In this document: one piece after another, positions 7,001 through 15,228 of the stretch
How positions within the stretch are numbered: the stretch's first letter is position 1
How the letters are laid out: each line of letters opens with the position of its first letter
Source: Anaerobacterium chartisolvens
Lineage (GTDB): Bacteria > Bacillota > Clostridia > Acetivibrionales > DSM-27016
Reading direction: 5' to 3'
NCBI RefSeq assembly: GCF_003337415.1
Contig: NZ_QPJT01000001.1
Span: forward strand, 62,001-126,000
Length of the DNA: 64,000 bases
Translations under genes and position numbers: made by a program
The notes under the pieces: generated by a model
Told to the model about the DNA's origin: nothing
Databases searched by the model: none
What the model saw: the letters and a program-made list of their open reading frames with translations, nothing else

Positions 7001-7687
7001 TTACATTACTGCTCCACTACAACCGCTGCCGCAGCCAGAACAACTATTTTTGCAACTATAAAAGCACCCGCTCCCGCAGTCAGTTCCACAGCCGGTGCAT
7101 CCACCGGTACAGCTCCCGGAGCAGCTTCCACTGCAGCCACTCCCGCAGCCGGTGCACCCACCACTGCAGCCGCTGCCGCAACCAGTACAACCTCCGCTAC
7201 AGCCACTACCGCAACCTGTACAGCCTCCGCTGCAAGTGCCGCTGCATCCGGAGCAGGTCCCGCTACAGGTGCCCGTGCAAGTGTTAGTACAGCTCCCAGT
7301 GCATGTGCCCGTACATGTTGTTGTGCAGGCCGTTACACACATGCCGCTGCACATTGCGCTGCAGTCATTGCCAGAGGTTGCGCTCCTTGACTTTGCCTCA
7401 AAAACTGTTTGTTTTGCCTCAAGTATGGTCATGTCCTGAAGCATGGCTCCCGGCTTTACGCTGCCCATGCCCGGATCAGAAATGCTTGCTTGTACGTCCC
7501 GGATTCTATTAAAATGCTCAGTTCTCGGGATCTCCCCCTTTTTAGGGGCAATTGCATAATCGTATGCCGCTCCAGCATAAGTGCTTAAATCTCCGTACCC
7601 GTTGCGACGTTGCATTTCAGTTTTTACCCTTGCTTTCAGACTTATAAAATCCTGCGCAGAGGGCAAATTTCCTTTTGCAAAAGACAT
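7001..7687 (-). CDS. Cysteine-repeat protein, probable substrate of the radical SAM maturase
   Basis: 228 residues in two parts. Residues 1-108 are an ordinary helical domain (GNLPSAQDFISLKARVKTEM) seen, as I recall, in other clostridial prophages near tail genes. Residues 109-223 hold 31 cysteines: first ten spaced CXXX (CSAMCSGMC...), then an 11-residue unit CSGGCTGCGSG three times plus variants. Non-Cys residues are almost only Gly, Ser and Thr. The three 33-base units use different synonymous codons at most positions, so the amino-acid pattern is kept by selection, not by recent slippage. The gene lies directly after the tail fibre gene, with GGAGGTGA before the ATG. It could be a virion appendage stiffened by thioether links, or a RiPP-type toxin or signal with the N-terminal domain as leader. 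Confidence 0.85.
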   Translation of the reverse strand: MSFAKGNLPSAQDFISLKARVKTEMQRRNGYGDLSTYAGAAYDYAIAPKKGEIPRTEHFNRIRDVQASISDPGMGSVKPGAMLQDMTILEAKQTVFEAKSRSATSGNDCSAMCSGMCVTACTTTCTGTCTGSCTNTCTGTCSGTCSGCSGTCSGGCTGCGSGCSGGCTGCGSGCSGGCTGCGSGCSGSCSGSCTGGCTGCGTDCGSGCFYSCKNSCSGCGSGCSGAVM

Positions 7688-7705
7688 TCTTGATTCACCT
7701 CCCCG

Positions 7706-8845
7706 CTATATATAAGTTCCAAGGCCAACCGGCATTATTATTAAGCTTTCCATACGCACTTCGTAAACGGACGTTTGAGGCAGCAACTGCATAACTATTC
7801 TAAGTTGATTGTTCGTTGCTTTGGGGCCTTTGTAGTCAAGGTTCATTCGGAAGCTTTTGTATTTATACGCGCCTGAAAAATCCGACGCTTTAAAAGTGCT
7901 TGTTGCTATGGTTGTATATGTGCCTGACTCATTTTTTTGTACGCTAACCTGTATGGCGTTTGTTGTAAAAGTTATGTTGGAAGAGCATAGTGTTACTATC
8001 AATACATAATCGCAAAACCGCAATGTATCTATAGTAATCTGTGCTAATTGTACGGTTGCTGATGTTGATGTATTAGCGTATATGCTCCACCCGTTCCAAC
8101 AGTTTGCATCCGCCTTTTTACTTCCGGTCCAGCGCGGATCGGAGGTATCAATGTCAAGGAATGCATTTAAATTTTGTTTATTTGCTAGGCCTTCTAATGT
8201 TATTGCGGGGGCTTCCCACCAGTTATCCCTTCCTGTTATTGTCTTTATCCTATTTGCAATCCAGCTAAATAAATTTGATATATTTCCATTCCCCGGACTT
8301 GTCGGTACTTGGGACTGGTTAACGGTTATTGCCGTCCCGGCTATGTCTATGCTGTCAATTTGTGTTTGCAGGTGCTGTATGTCCTGCTGGCTTGCATACA
8401 CAAGGGATTGGTTTATAGTAGCCGTAACATTGGACGCATTACCTATAATGGTTATAATGTCAATTATCTTTTCCTTTATATCCGGTCCACCGCCTGCAGG
8501 GATATATTCAGCATTAGTTCCGGCGTTACCGTAGCAGTACAATACCTCCCCTGCATCCGGGTCCTGTGCAAACAGTCCCAATTCACGCCAGTAAAACCCA
8601 CTGGCTAGATCAGTGTTTAGCAGGGCAGTTCCGGCTACCGCATTGCCTTCCGGCAGCACTTTTAACTTCTTAATTTCAAGGGATTTTACTTCGTTCTTCA
8701 GGGCATTTAATTCCAGTATTGATGTGCCTCCTAATGCCCCATCCCCTACAGCTATTCGTGTGAAGTGCAACTCAACCCCCGTTTGCGCTTTAGCTTGCAA
8801 AAGCCTTCCCCGGTTGGTTGAAATCATACCTCCAAAAACGCTCAT
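7706..8845 (-). CDS. Tail-collar fibre protein
   Basis: 379 residues. The first 160 residues (RGRLLQAKAQTGVELHFTRIAVGDG, GFYWRELGLFAQDP) match the phage tail-collar fibre N-terminal family (DUF3751-type), which joins the fibre to the baseplate. The rest is beta-rich with Thr/Asn-rich segments (TSTSATVQLAQITIDT) as in receptor-binding parts. It follows the tail protein I gene by one base, the usual P2 order I-H. Specificity for the host surface is inferred from family. Confidence 0.88.
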   Translation of the reverse strand: MSVFGGMISTNRGRLLQAKAQTGVELHFTRIAVGDGALGGTSILELNALKNEVKSLEIKKLKVLPEGNAVAGTALLNTDLASGFYWRELGLFAQDPDAGEVLYCYGNAGTNAEYIPAGGGPDIKEKIIDIITIIGNASNVTATINQSLVYASQQDIQHLQTQIDSIDIAGTAITVNQSQVPTSPGNGNISNLFSWIANRIKTITGRDNWWEAPAITLEGLANKQNLNAFLDIDTSDPRWTGSKKADANCWNGWSIYANTSTSATVQLAQITIDTLRFCDYVLIVTLCSSNITFTTNAIQVSVQKNESGTYTTIATSTFKASDFSGAYKYKSFRMNLDYKGPKATNNQLRIVMQLLPQTSVYEVRMESLIIMPVGLGTYI

Positions 8846-8846
8846 A

Positions 8847-9410
8847 TCACATCACCTGCCTTATTTGGATATAGTCTCCGGTATGTACGGCACTCCCGAA
8901 ATACAGTTCCATTTCCCCGGTCAATACTATGATAATTTCTTCAAGGTGCGACCGTATATTCTTTGCATATCCAAGGACTTTCCTGAATTGCGCCGCCTGA
9001 TAGTCTGTAACAGATGGGTTGCTGGTTACCACCTTAAACATGTACGGCTCCCCGCCGTATAATGGCCATTCCTGTATATACCCGTCACCAAAATATGTTT
9101 TAATCAGCTCTTCTACTGCATAGGGCGTTCCTCGGGTTCTATGAATCAGGATTGCGGTTTTTACTAACTCTCTTTTTTGCTGGAGCGTTGCATTAGCATC
9201 ATACCAGTCTATATGCATCTGCCAGGCTAGCTCATCCAGTGTAGTTTCATCCAGTTCATATATTCGGGAATATATCAGGCATAGCCTTACCTCTTTTGCA
9301 AGCTGTCGGAAATGCGGCGCAAGAGCAGCGCATAAGGCTATTGTGGTTGGGTCTTTTTTCATTTGTGAGGATTGCAAGTCCAATAGATTTATGTTTTCAA
9401 GGTTAATCAT
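8847..9410 (-). CDS. Phage tail protein I (P2 gpI-like baseplate component)
   Basis: 187 residues with the family hallmark LDELAWQMHIDWYD (about residues 58-71) and RTRGTPYAVEELIKTYFGDGYI (about 91-112). In P2-type phages this wedge protein sits at the baseplate edge between J and the fibre. Overlaps the J gene by four bases and is followed at once by the fibre gene. Confidence 0.92.
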   Translation of the reverse strand: MINLENINLLDLQSSQMKKDPTTIALCAALAPHFRQLAKEVRLCLIYSRIYELDETTLDELAWQMHIDWYDANATLQQKRELVKTAILIHRTRGTPYAVEELIKTYFGDGYIQEWPLYGGEPYMFKVVTSNPSVTDYQAAQFRKVLGYAKNIRSHLEEIIIVLTGEMELYFGSAVHTGDYIQIRQVM

Positions 9411-10513
9411 ACAAGCCCTCCATAGTTAATAGTAGCAATGCCTTGCGTCGCAACCTCGCCCGCCTGTACCTCTGTCCAAGCCGGGCTCGTTATATCTATC
9501 CTGTAAGCTCCCCCGTTCAGCATAAGCTGCCTCAGATAATCCGGATTAATTTCCCTTCCCAGTTTGCCCGACTGCCATTTATGATATTGGACTATCGCAC
9601 CGTTACTACCTTCAATTGCATCCCTTATTACTGTTTCCTCAGTCTGTCTTTCCCGGCTGATGTAATATGTGAGGTTTATATTATAGGCCACCTCCTCAGG
9701 TGCCAGCACCTGAACATTATCTGTCAGCGGCCTTCTGTCCTTGGAGTTTACCGCAGCCTCCACCGCGCTTATTACTTCAGGTGAGGGTATTTCTCCGTTC
9801 TGCATAAGTATCGCTATTTTTACGACTCCGGGGGACGGGGATGTGACTGAAACATCATCAATGTTTACGCTGGCTGTTTTTGCCCAGTAGACATATGCAC
9901 CTTCGGGGCCAGCAACAGAATAGCTTTCGGGCGCAAGCCTTATTCTTTCGCGGTAGCTGTTATCATCCTCAACGTCTGCCCCTCCGCTGCTTGTGCTTGT
10001 GTTGATAATGTTTGCCACATACGGTATAGGATCGACTATTGTTTTTATCTGCCCAGGCGCAAACCCATTATGCTCTTTTCCTCCCTCAGTGGCCTCGATA
10101 ACAGCTTCACCCTGTATTGTCCCCGTTGGTATGATCAGGCTGCTGCTGACCGCAAAATATAACTGCCCATCAGGCGTTACCCTTGTGCCTTCAGGGACTA
10201 TAACATTTGCTCCCTGTGCGGCCGATAATGTCACCTTGACGGTTGCTTTTGCTTTCGTGGCGGGTAAACGCTGAGTGGAATAGAATTCTCCCATTTCATC
10301 CAGCTTGTCACCTGTGGCATATCTTAAAAGGTTGCTGCGACCCGTCTCGTTTATATCGTTTTTCAGCCCCACAATGACGGGGATCATCTGGAGCAGGAAG
10401 AGCCTGCGTTCGTCAGCCGGATACAACGTTTCTCCGAGAGCCGCTTCAAAATCAGTAATTAACTGATTCTGAATGCTCTGTGAATCCACCGTTACAAAAT
10501 TTATATTACTCAT
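9407..10513 (-). CDS. Baseplate J family protein
   Basis: 368 residues, with the J/XkdT pattern: an N-terminal helical region (LITDFEAALGETLYPADERRLFL), a middle domain with VKVTLSAAQGANVIVPEGTRVTPDGQLYF, then ADVEDDNSYRERIRLAPES (about 180-198) and a C-terminal REINPDYLRQLM segment. It builds the wedges of the contractile baseplate. Overlaps its neighbours on both sides by four bases, so W-J-I are translationally coupled. Confidence 0.94.
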   Translation of the reverse strand: MSNINFVTVDSQSIQNQLITDFEAALGETLYPADERRLFLLQMIPVIVGLKNDINETGRSNLLRYATGDKLDEMGEFYSTQRLPATKAKATVKVTLSAAQGANVIVPEGTRVTPDGQLYFAVSSSLIIPTGTIQGEAVIEATEGGKEHNGFAPGQIKTIVDPIPYVANIINTSTSSGGADVEDDNSYRERIRLAPESYSVAGPEGAYVYWAKTASVNIDDVSVTSPSPGVVKIAILMQNGEIPSPEVISAVEAAVNSKDRRPLTDNVQVLAPEEVAYNINLTYYISRERQTEETVIRDAIEGSNGAIVQYHKWQSGKLGREINPDYLRQLMLNGGAYRIDITSPAWTEVQAGEVATQGIATINYGGLV

Positions 10514-10812
10514 ATTTCAACCACCACCTTAAACTGCATATTACCGTCTTCATCTATCCCGGTATGCAACACCTCTATCAATTCGGCCCTTGGCTCCCTT
10601 GATGATATCAGGTCATATATTTCTGCTGTCGTCTCGGCAATTGCACGATCCAGCGGCATGTCTATAAAAGCACCTGACAATCCAAGAGTACGGTCATATG
10701 CCACTTCATATTTGCGTGTATTTAGTAAGTTGATTATGTTCTGTGTAATCCTTTCATTTCCTTTAGCTGTCCAGTTTATCTGTATTCCGGACATTTCTAT
10801 TGTAACCTGCAT
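10510..10812 (-). CDS. Baseplate wedge protein, gpW/gp25-like
   Basis: 100 residues. The segment RITQNIINLLNTRKYEVAYDRTLGLSG followed by an AETTAEIYDLISSREPRAEL helix is the gp25/gpW lysozyme-like fold typical for contractile baseplates; ISSREPR is the conserved E-P-R motif. Placed right before J as in P2. Confidence 0.85.
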   Translation of the reverse strand: MQVTIEMSGIQINWTAKGNERITQNIINLLNTRKYEVAYDRTLGLSGAFIDMPLDRAIAETTAEIYDLISSREPRAELIEVLHTGIDEDGNMQFKVVVEI

Positions 10813-10824
10813 AAAATCAATCCC

Positions 10825-11385
10825 TTATTTTTTTATACCTGCTGCAGCCGCTATCGAGGCATTGGTATTTGTACGCTTTTGTGCGGCCTTATCTTCCCCG
10901 CTTATCAGCGCATCCAGAATACTTTTATCACCCGCCGACACTCCTTTTGCGCTCTTCTTGCTTGATGACTTTGAGGCACTTGCACTCCCCGCCCTCACAT
11001 ATTCGTCGAATTGGAGCTGCAATTTTCCTTTAATGATATTCCCTTTTTTGTCAATGGTAGTATCGCTTAGAGCTACACTTGTAAGCAGCCATTTATTTGT
11101 CCCAAATGGCTTATTCCCCAAGATGAAGGTGTACGCTTTTCTGGCATCTTTTATTGTTTTCCAGCTTTCATATTCCTCCCGCACATCCATTCCGAATGAA
11201 TTATCAAGCGGCACATTAAAGCTCATAGTATCCAGATCAGAACCCTTTATATATGTGCTTGGTTTCTTCCCTGCAACATCCTGCTTTTCTGTCTGCAAAG
11301 CCCCACCCGTGGTAAATTCATTAAAAGTGTACAGCTTACGGTTGCTTACCTGAAATGATTTATTTGCAAAAACCGCTATGGGCAT
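10825..11385 (-). CDS. Phage tail protein, probably gpU-like
   Basis: 186 residues. The central part (SWKTIKDARKAYTFILGNKPFGTNKWLLTSVAL) resembles the P2 U-type tail protein, which carries a short conserved Y-F-LG-P-G...W pattern. The C-terminal third is low in complexity (SASASKSSSKKSAKG) and probably flexible. Its place between V/D and W differs slightly from P2 order. Identity as gpU is likely but not certain. Confidence 0.6.
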   Translation of the reverse strand: MPIAVFANKSFQVSNRKLYTFNEFTTGGALQTEKQDVAGKKPSTYIKGSDLDTMSFNVPLDNSFGMDVREEYESWKTIKDARKAYTFILGNKPFGTNKWLLTSVALSDTTIDKKGNIIKGKLQLQFDEYVRAGSASASKSSSKKSAKGVSAGDKSILDALISGEDKAAQKRTNTNASIAAAAGIKK

Positions 11386-11400
11386 GTGTAACCGCCCCCC

Positions 11401-11598
11401 TTAAAACCTTGATATTATCAGGCCGTCAGTCATATTATCAGAGAAAACAACTACTGCTACCATGTCATTTATATTTAAGCTGCCGATATCACGTGCGATT
11501 GTTATTTCGGGGGTAATGCCATTATCCCGGTCCTCAAATACAACCCTTGCCTTTCGATTATAATTATCAACTGTCGATATCCTGCCTTTTAGTACCAT
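11401..11598 (-). CDS. Short OB-fold-like baseplate protein (gpV N-terminal-like)
   Basis: 65 residues starting MVLKGRISTVDNYNRKARVVFEDRDNG. The strand pattern with a -R-A-V-F-x-D- core and a second half LNINDMVAVVVFSDNMTDGLIISRF is that of the OB-fold at the base of gpV/Gp45 spikes, but there is no beta-helix tip. Starts at a TAATG overlap with D. Probably a hub or spike-attachment protein. Confidence 0.55.
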   Translation of the reverse strand: MVLKGRISTVDNYNRKARVVFEDRDNGITPEITIARDIGSLNINDMVAVVVFSDNMTDGLIISRF

Positions 11599-12527
11599 TA
11601 ATATCCCTCCAATGGCCTTCTTAATTTCAAAATTGTTTTTTCGCTTGCAAGCATGTGCGTAGCCTGCTCGACAAAATATTTTCCGTCAGCAAGCCCAATG
11701 CCGGCTATGTTGATATTGCATCCGGCGGCGAGCCCCGTGTCCAGTTCCATTTGTATTCTTCCGGTATGTTCTTTTTTATTCTCTGCCCTTAAGAGGTTTT
11801 TTGCAAACCTCTCAGCCTCAGCTTGATTATTAACATACATTTTGGGCTTAAGCACTGAACCCACCGAAGCCGCCGAAGGTTTGAAGGTATATGATATGGG
11901 GCCTGTCTGTGCAGCATATGTAATGTTGCAGGAGCTGTATAGTCCTATGGAAACGGAACTGAAATCAAAATCCCCGTCAAACTTTTCAAGATTTACTGTT
12001 CTGGTCGGCTCCTTTGCCTCATACTGCTTTTGACTATATATAACAACCTTCTGGCCGCATAGCTTTAGGGCATATCCCTCAAGCACGCACCTCCATGCAA
12101 GAAACTCAAAGTCTGTCCGGTCAATCTGATCGACTCTTTCGTATAGCCAATTTTCCAAGCCGTAGACCTCAAGCTCAAAGCCGTACTTGCCGGAAATCTC
12201 GGAGGCCAGCTCCAGAAACCTCACGCTTTCCCATGCTTTTGTATTACTGGACTTGGCATTCAACGGAATCGGCAGAGCCTTCATCCTCATGCCTCCCCTG
12301 TCCTGCTGTATGTAGTCAATAAACATCTGTCCAGAAGAAAAGCCCTTCTCTATAACTTCAATTTTATTGCCTTTCTGTGGCTTCCACTTGCTCCATAGAC
12401 CCTCTGTGTCTGCAAGCTTCAGCTCCAGGCTGTCTGCAATTCCTCCGGCGTTGTCTGTTATGTCTGCCTTTCTAATTTGCACAGCACCCGTTATGTCCCT
12501 TCCTTCGTATATTACCCGCATATGCAT
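11598..12527 (-). CDS. Late control gene D-like baseplate hub protein
   Basis: 309 residues of the phage late control D/gp27-like family: VIYEGRDITGAVQIRKADITDNAGGIADSLEL at the N-terminus and LEYFDRTDFEFLAWRCVLEGYALK-type helix in the middle (IDRTDFEFLAWRCVLEGYA), and a C-terminal GIGLADGKYFVEQATHML. It forms the central hub on which the spike sits. Ends at a TAATG overlap with the next gene. Start at ATG 12527 or six bases downstream. Confidence 0.9.
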   Translation of the reverse strand: MHMRVIYEGRDITGAVQIRKADITDNAGGIADSLELKLADTEGLWSKWKPQKGNKIEVIEKGFSSGQMFIDYIQQDRGGMRMKALPIPLNAKSSNTKAWESVRFLELASEISGKYGFELEVYGLENWLYERVDQIDRTDFEFLAWRCVLEGYALKLCGQKVVIYSQKQYEAKEPTRTVNLEKFDGDFDFSSVSIGLYSSCNITYAAQTGPISYTFKPSAASVGSVLKPKMYVNNQAEAERFAKNLLRAENKKEHTGRIQMELDTGLAAGCNINIAGIGLADGKYFVEQATHMLASEKTILKLRRPLEGY

Positions 12528-12528
12528 A

Positions 12529-12738
12529 TCACCTCTTCCACGGGGGCAGGGTTTCCTGTGCTTTTTCTTCGATAATGGGTATTTTAAGCGTTACTCCTGC
12601 ATCAAATATAATTGTCTTGCAATGCGCTGGATTTGCCTGAATTATTACGGAGGCATAAGACTCTTCGTTGTAAAAATCCAACGCAACCATGTCAAATGTA
12701 TCCCCCTGAAGCGTTGTGTATTCGTAATACTCAGCCAA
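12529..12738 (-). CDS. Phage tail protein X (LysM-like)
   Basis: 69 residues. YYEYTTLQGDTFDMVALDFYNEE...ILQANP-type pattern (IIQANPAHCKTIIFDAGVTLKIP) is a LysM-like fold typical for gpX of P2-like tails. It lies between tape measure and D, overlapping the tape measure stop by eight bases. Confidence 0.9.
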   Translation of the reverse strand: MAEYYEYTTLQGDTFDMVALDFYNEESYASVIIQANPAHCKTIIFDAGVTLKIPIIEEKAQETLPPWKR

Positions 12739-14728
12739 ATTTCACCCTCCCTTCATCCATGAAAAACTCTTCAAGCCATGCCTTAAACCTTTCTTTGTCT
12801 GCATCTAAAAGTGCCTCAATTTCAGCTTTCTTCCCTCCATTGATAACCGGCGCATAGGTAAAATGTATCTGATTTCCGCTCCCTGCCGACTCCACTCCTA
12901 TTGCTCTGGCGGTCTGATTCAGGAGTGATAGACTCCTCGGGTCCTTATACTTAATAGGTATGGCGGCCTCAAGTCCTGCTTCTCCAAATACCGACGGCCG
13001 ATTTGCAAAACCCCCGCGAGCAAAGGTTGGAATTTCAGGGATTTGAAAACCTATGTGCTTACCACCTACAACAGGAATCCACTCTGGTATATCAATCTGT
13101 ATCTTTCCAAAATTCCGTATGAAGAAATTCGCAGCATTAATTATTCCGTTTATTGCGCCTTTAAATATTGCATCCAGCGCATCGCCAATTCCGCCGAATA
13201 TTTGCTCAACCCCCTTCCATGCCAGTTCCCAGTCTCCCGAAAATACGCCTTTTACAAAGTCGATGACACCTGACAAGGTTGTTAATAGCCCGTCAATAAC
13301 ACCACTTATCACGTCTATGGCCGTAACAACAGTGTCTTTAATGTAAGGCCAGTATATGTCAAACTGGTCTTTAAGCATTCCGCCGTAAAATATCACAAAG
13401 TCAACGGCTTTTCCAATGACTTCCTGTATTTTTGGCATCCACTTTTCCACCGAATCAACTACTTTCGGAATAACTACATCAGCGATAAAATTAAACACCT
13501 TGGTAAGAGGAGGCATGACAGTAGTACGTATGAAATCTACAGATTTTTTAATTTGAGGGATTAAGAACTCGACAAATCCGGATTGTATTTTTCTTATTGC
13601 CGGGTAAATGGTTTTTGTCACTACATTAAAAGCTTTTCCAAATAAGGGGCCGATAGTTTTGGCAAGTTCTATTACTGACGGGGACAATTCATCAAATATC
13701 TTTTTGCCCTCACTTGCTATAAACATAAAGTTTGTTTGGAACTCCTTAAATACAGGCTTCACCGCCTGAAGTATTCCATCGAATTTACCCTTCCCAAATA
13801 TACCGTCAAACACATTTCCAAACGCCTCCATTGGCTTTGCGCCCTTTTCTATATAACCGTTGAATTCGTCCAGCTTTGAAATTATTTTCCCCAAATGTTG
13901 GTTTGCGGATTTTCTGGCCTCAGTCAGAGCTGGTAAAAACGACTTCATTAACGCCCCCGATGCCTGCTTCAAATTTTCTTCCCAAAGCCTTGTTTGGTTT
14001 GCATACCCCTCCTGCGTCCTTGCAAAGTCCCCCTGCGCATCCTTGGATACATCCATTAGGTATGCATATCTAAGCGCTGTCTGCGATGCCTGATCCATGT
14101 TCTGGTATGAGGTTTTTATGCCCTTAGATAATGCAAACGCCTCCATGTTTGCAACGGACATATTTATGCCGAGCTGTTTAAGCGGTTCGGTTTCTCCTGA
14201 TATCCCCGACCTGATTTTCTCAAAGGCCTTTTCCGTATCTAAATTATGGAATGAAGCGAGATCTCCTGACAATCCCGTTAAATTTTTCGACATGGTAACA
14301 ACAGCGTCTCCTGACAGTCCGCTGCTTTTCATCATTGCTCCCAATGTTCCAGTGTACTGCTTTGCCGCTAATTCCGACAGCCCGAAGATCTTCAGAGTCT
14401 GCTTTGACCATTCGTTAATCTGCCCGGCACTCTTTCCAAAGGTCACGTCAACGACGTTTTGCACCTCTTCCAGATTGGAGGCTAATGCTATTCCCTGCTT
14501 TGCCGCCGCACCCAGCCCTATTGTAATGGCTCCTCCCAATAAGGCCGCAGACTTTACCACCCCACCTACAATTTTAGCTGTGCCGGCTGCAAATCTGGAC
14601 ATTCCTGATGAGGTTCTGTCCATATCCCCTTGCGCACGTCTTAGCGCATCACGCAGGGAGGGATCGATCCTTCCCGCAAGTATTATTAATGCTTCAAGTT
14701 CCCTTCTGTTTGCAGCCAACACACTCAC
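12731..14728 (-). CDS. Tail tape measure protein
   Basis: 665 residues. It begins with a GTG at 14728 that overlaps the stop codon of the frameshifted E' frame as GTGA. N-terminal DPSLRDALRRAQGDMDRT coil, then a Gly/Ala-rich membrane-active segment (VVKSAALLGGAITIGLGAAA, residues about 54-73), a PhageMin_Tail-type region (SNLEEVQNVVDVTFGKSA) and a C-terminal part rich in short hydrophobic helices (VVTAIDVISGVIDGLLTTL). The tape measure sets the tail length; at 1.5 angstrom per residue the length suggests a tail of about 0.1 micrometre. ARGGFANRPSVFGEAGLEAAIP near the end is a common motif of the family. Confidence 0.93.
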   Translation of the reverse strand: MSVLAANRRELEALIILAGRIDPSLRDALRRAQGDMDRTSSGMSRFAAGTAKIVGGVVKSAALLGGAITIGLGAAAKQGIALASNLEEVQNVVDVTFGKSAGQINEWSKQTLKIFGLSELAAKQYTGTLGAMMKSSGLSGDAVVTMSKNLTGLSGDLASFHNLDTEKAFEKIRSGISGETEPLKQLGINMSVANMEAFALSKGIKTSYQNMDQASQTALRYAYLMDVSKDAQGDFARTQEGYANQTRLWEENLKQASGALMKSFLPALTEARKSANQHLGKIISKLDEFNGYIEKGAKPMEAFGNVFDGIFGKGKFDGILQAVKPVFKEFQTNFMFIASEGKKIFDELSPSVIELAKTIGPLFGKAFNVVTKTIYPAIRKIQSGFVEFLIPQIKKSVDFIRTTVMPPLTKVFNFIADVVIPKVVDSVEKWMPKIQEVIGKAVDFVIFYGGMLKDQFDIYWPYIKDTVVTAIDVISGVIDGLLTTLSGVIDFVKGVFSGDWELAWKGVEQIFGGIGDALDAIFKGAINGIINAANFFIRNFGKIQIDIPEWIPVVGGKHIGFQIPEIPTFARGGFANRPSVFGEAGLEAAIPIKYKDPRSLSLLNQTARAIGVESAGSGNQIHFTYAPVINGGKKAEIEALLDADKERFKAWLEEFFMDEGRVKFG

Positions 14729-15194
14729 CCGTCTTTCTTGTATTTCTTATTGGTTTTTTCGGCCTCATCTGCCAAGTCCTCATAGAATTCAACAAAGTCC
14801 ACCAGAGGCATGTTCATGCATTCGTTTCTGGTGGACGATGTATTAGCCGTTACTTGTGCTACTGCTCTTCGGATATACTTGTCAGCAATGTATCCTCCGA
14901 ATCTAAGAAGAAAAAACTCCGCACCAGCTTTTCCGCTTTTGCGGCATCCCTCGCGCTTATCAACAGTATGTCTGTCTGATCGATATCCGCGTTGGCTTTT
15001 GCTGCTGCCTCCGCAAATATGTACAGGTGATAGTCGCTATCCAGCTCCTGAACGGTTATTACTCCCCCGGCTTTTTTGTATGCCTTGCCTGCATTCAATT
15101 TGTCCTGTGCCGTCATATTATCAAAATCATACTTGAGATCTTTTACCTCCACGCCGTTTATCATTACGGGCTTTAACAGCTTTAATATTTCCAT
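14725..15194 (-). CDS. Tail assembly chaperone E+E' made by -1 ribosomal frameshift
   Basis: The E frame reads codons AGT TTT TTC at 14918-14910, containing the slippery heptamer T TTT TTC. A -1 shift there moves into a frame that stays open for 61 codons and ends with TGA at 14727-14725, overlapping the GTG of the tape measure gene. The fusion is 95 + 61 = 156 residues. The added part (RFGGYIADKYIRRAVAQVTA ... DEAEKTNKKYKKDG) has its own well-formed helical sequence and a Lys-rich end. In P2 (E+E') and lambda (G+GT) the same arrangement makes a chaperone that wraps the tape measure. The slippery site and frame lengths are seen directly; the use of the shift is inferred from family. Confidence 0.8.
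14859..15194 (-). CDS. Tail assembly chaperone E (unshifted form)
   Basis: 111 residues from the ATG at 15194, which is preceded by GGAGG seven bases upstream; an earlier in-frame ATG at 15236 lies inside the tube gene end and has no such site. Sequence MEILKLLKPVMINGVEVKDLKYDF fits gpE of P2-like tails. Helical middle (NAGKAYKKAGG, IFAEAAAKANA). Lies between the tail tube and tape measure genes as in P2. Confidence 0.82.
   Translation of the reverse strand: MEILKLLKPVMINGVEVKDLKYDFDNMTAQDKLNAGKAYKKAGGVITVQELDSDYHLYIFAEAAAKANADIDQTDILLISARDAAKAEKLVRSFFFLDSEDTLLTSISEEQ
14910..14916 (-). promoter_or_regulatory. Programmed -1 frameshift slippery site T TTT TTC
   Basis: Heptamer of the X XXY YYZ type in the E frame, the close equivalent of T TTT TTG in P2. 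The -1 frame after it is open to the tape measure start with no stop. A GGAGG lies 13 bases after it, which might pause ribosomes by Shine-Dalgarno pairing. Confidence 0.8.
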
Positions 15195-15228
15195 GTCCTC
15201 ATCCTCCATCCAAATATTTAAAGCAGCC

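Noticed and set aside
7123-7260. Possible CRISPR or VNTR array in the 33-base repeats
   Set aside because: Units are contiguous without spacers, differ at many third positions and are explained by the protein repeat CSGGCTGCGSG.
6857-7439. Long plus-strand frames rich in Ala, Pro and Thr opposite the cysteine-repeat gene
   Set aside because: They are mirror images of the TGC/GGC/AGC repeat; they have no ribosome binding site and the minus frame shows synonymous codon variation, which marks it as the coding one.
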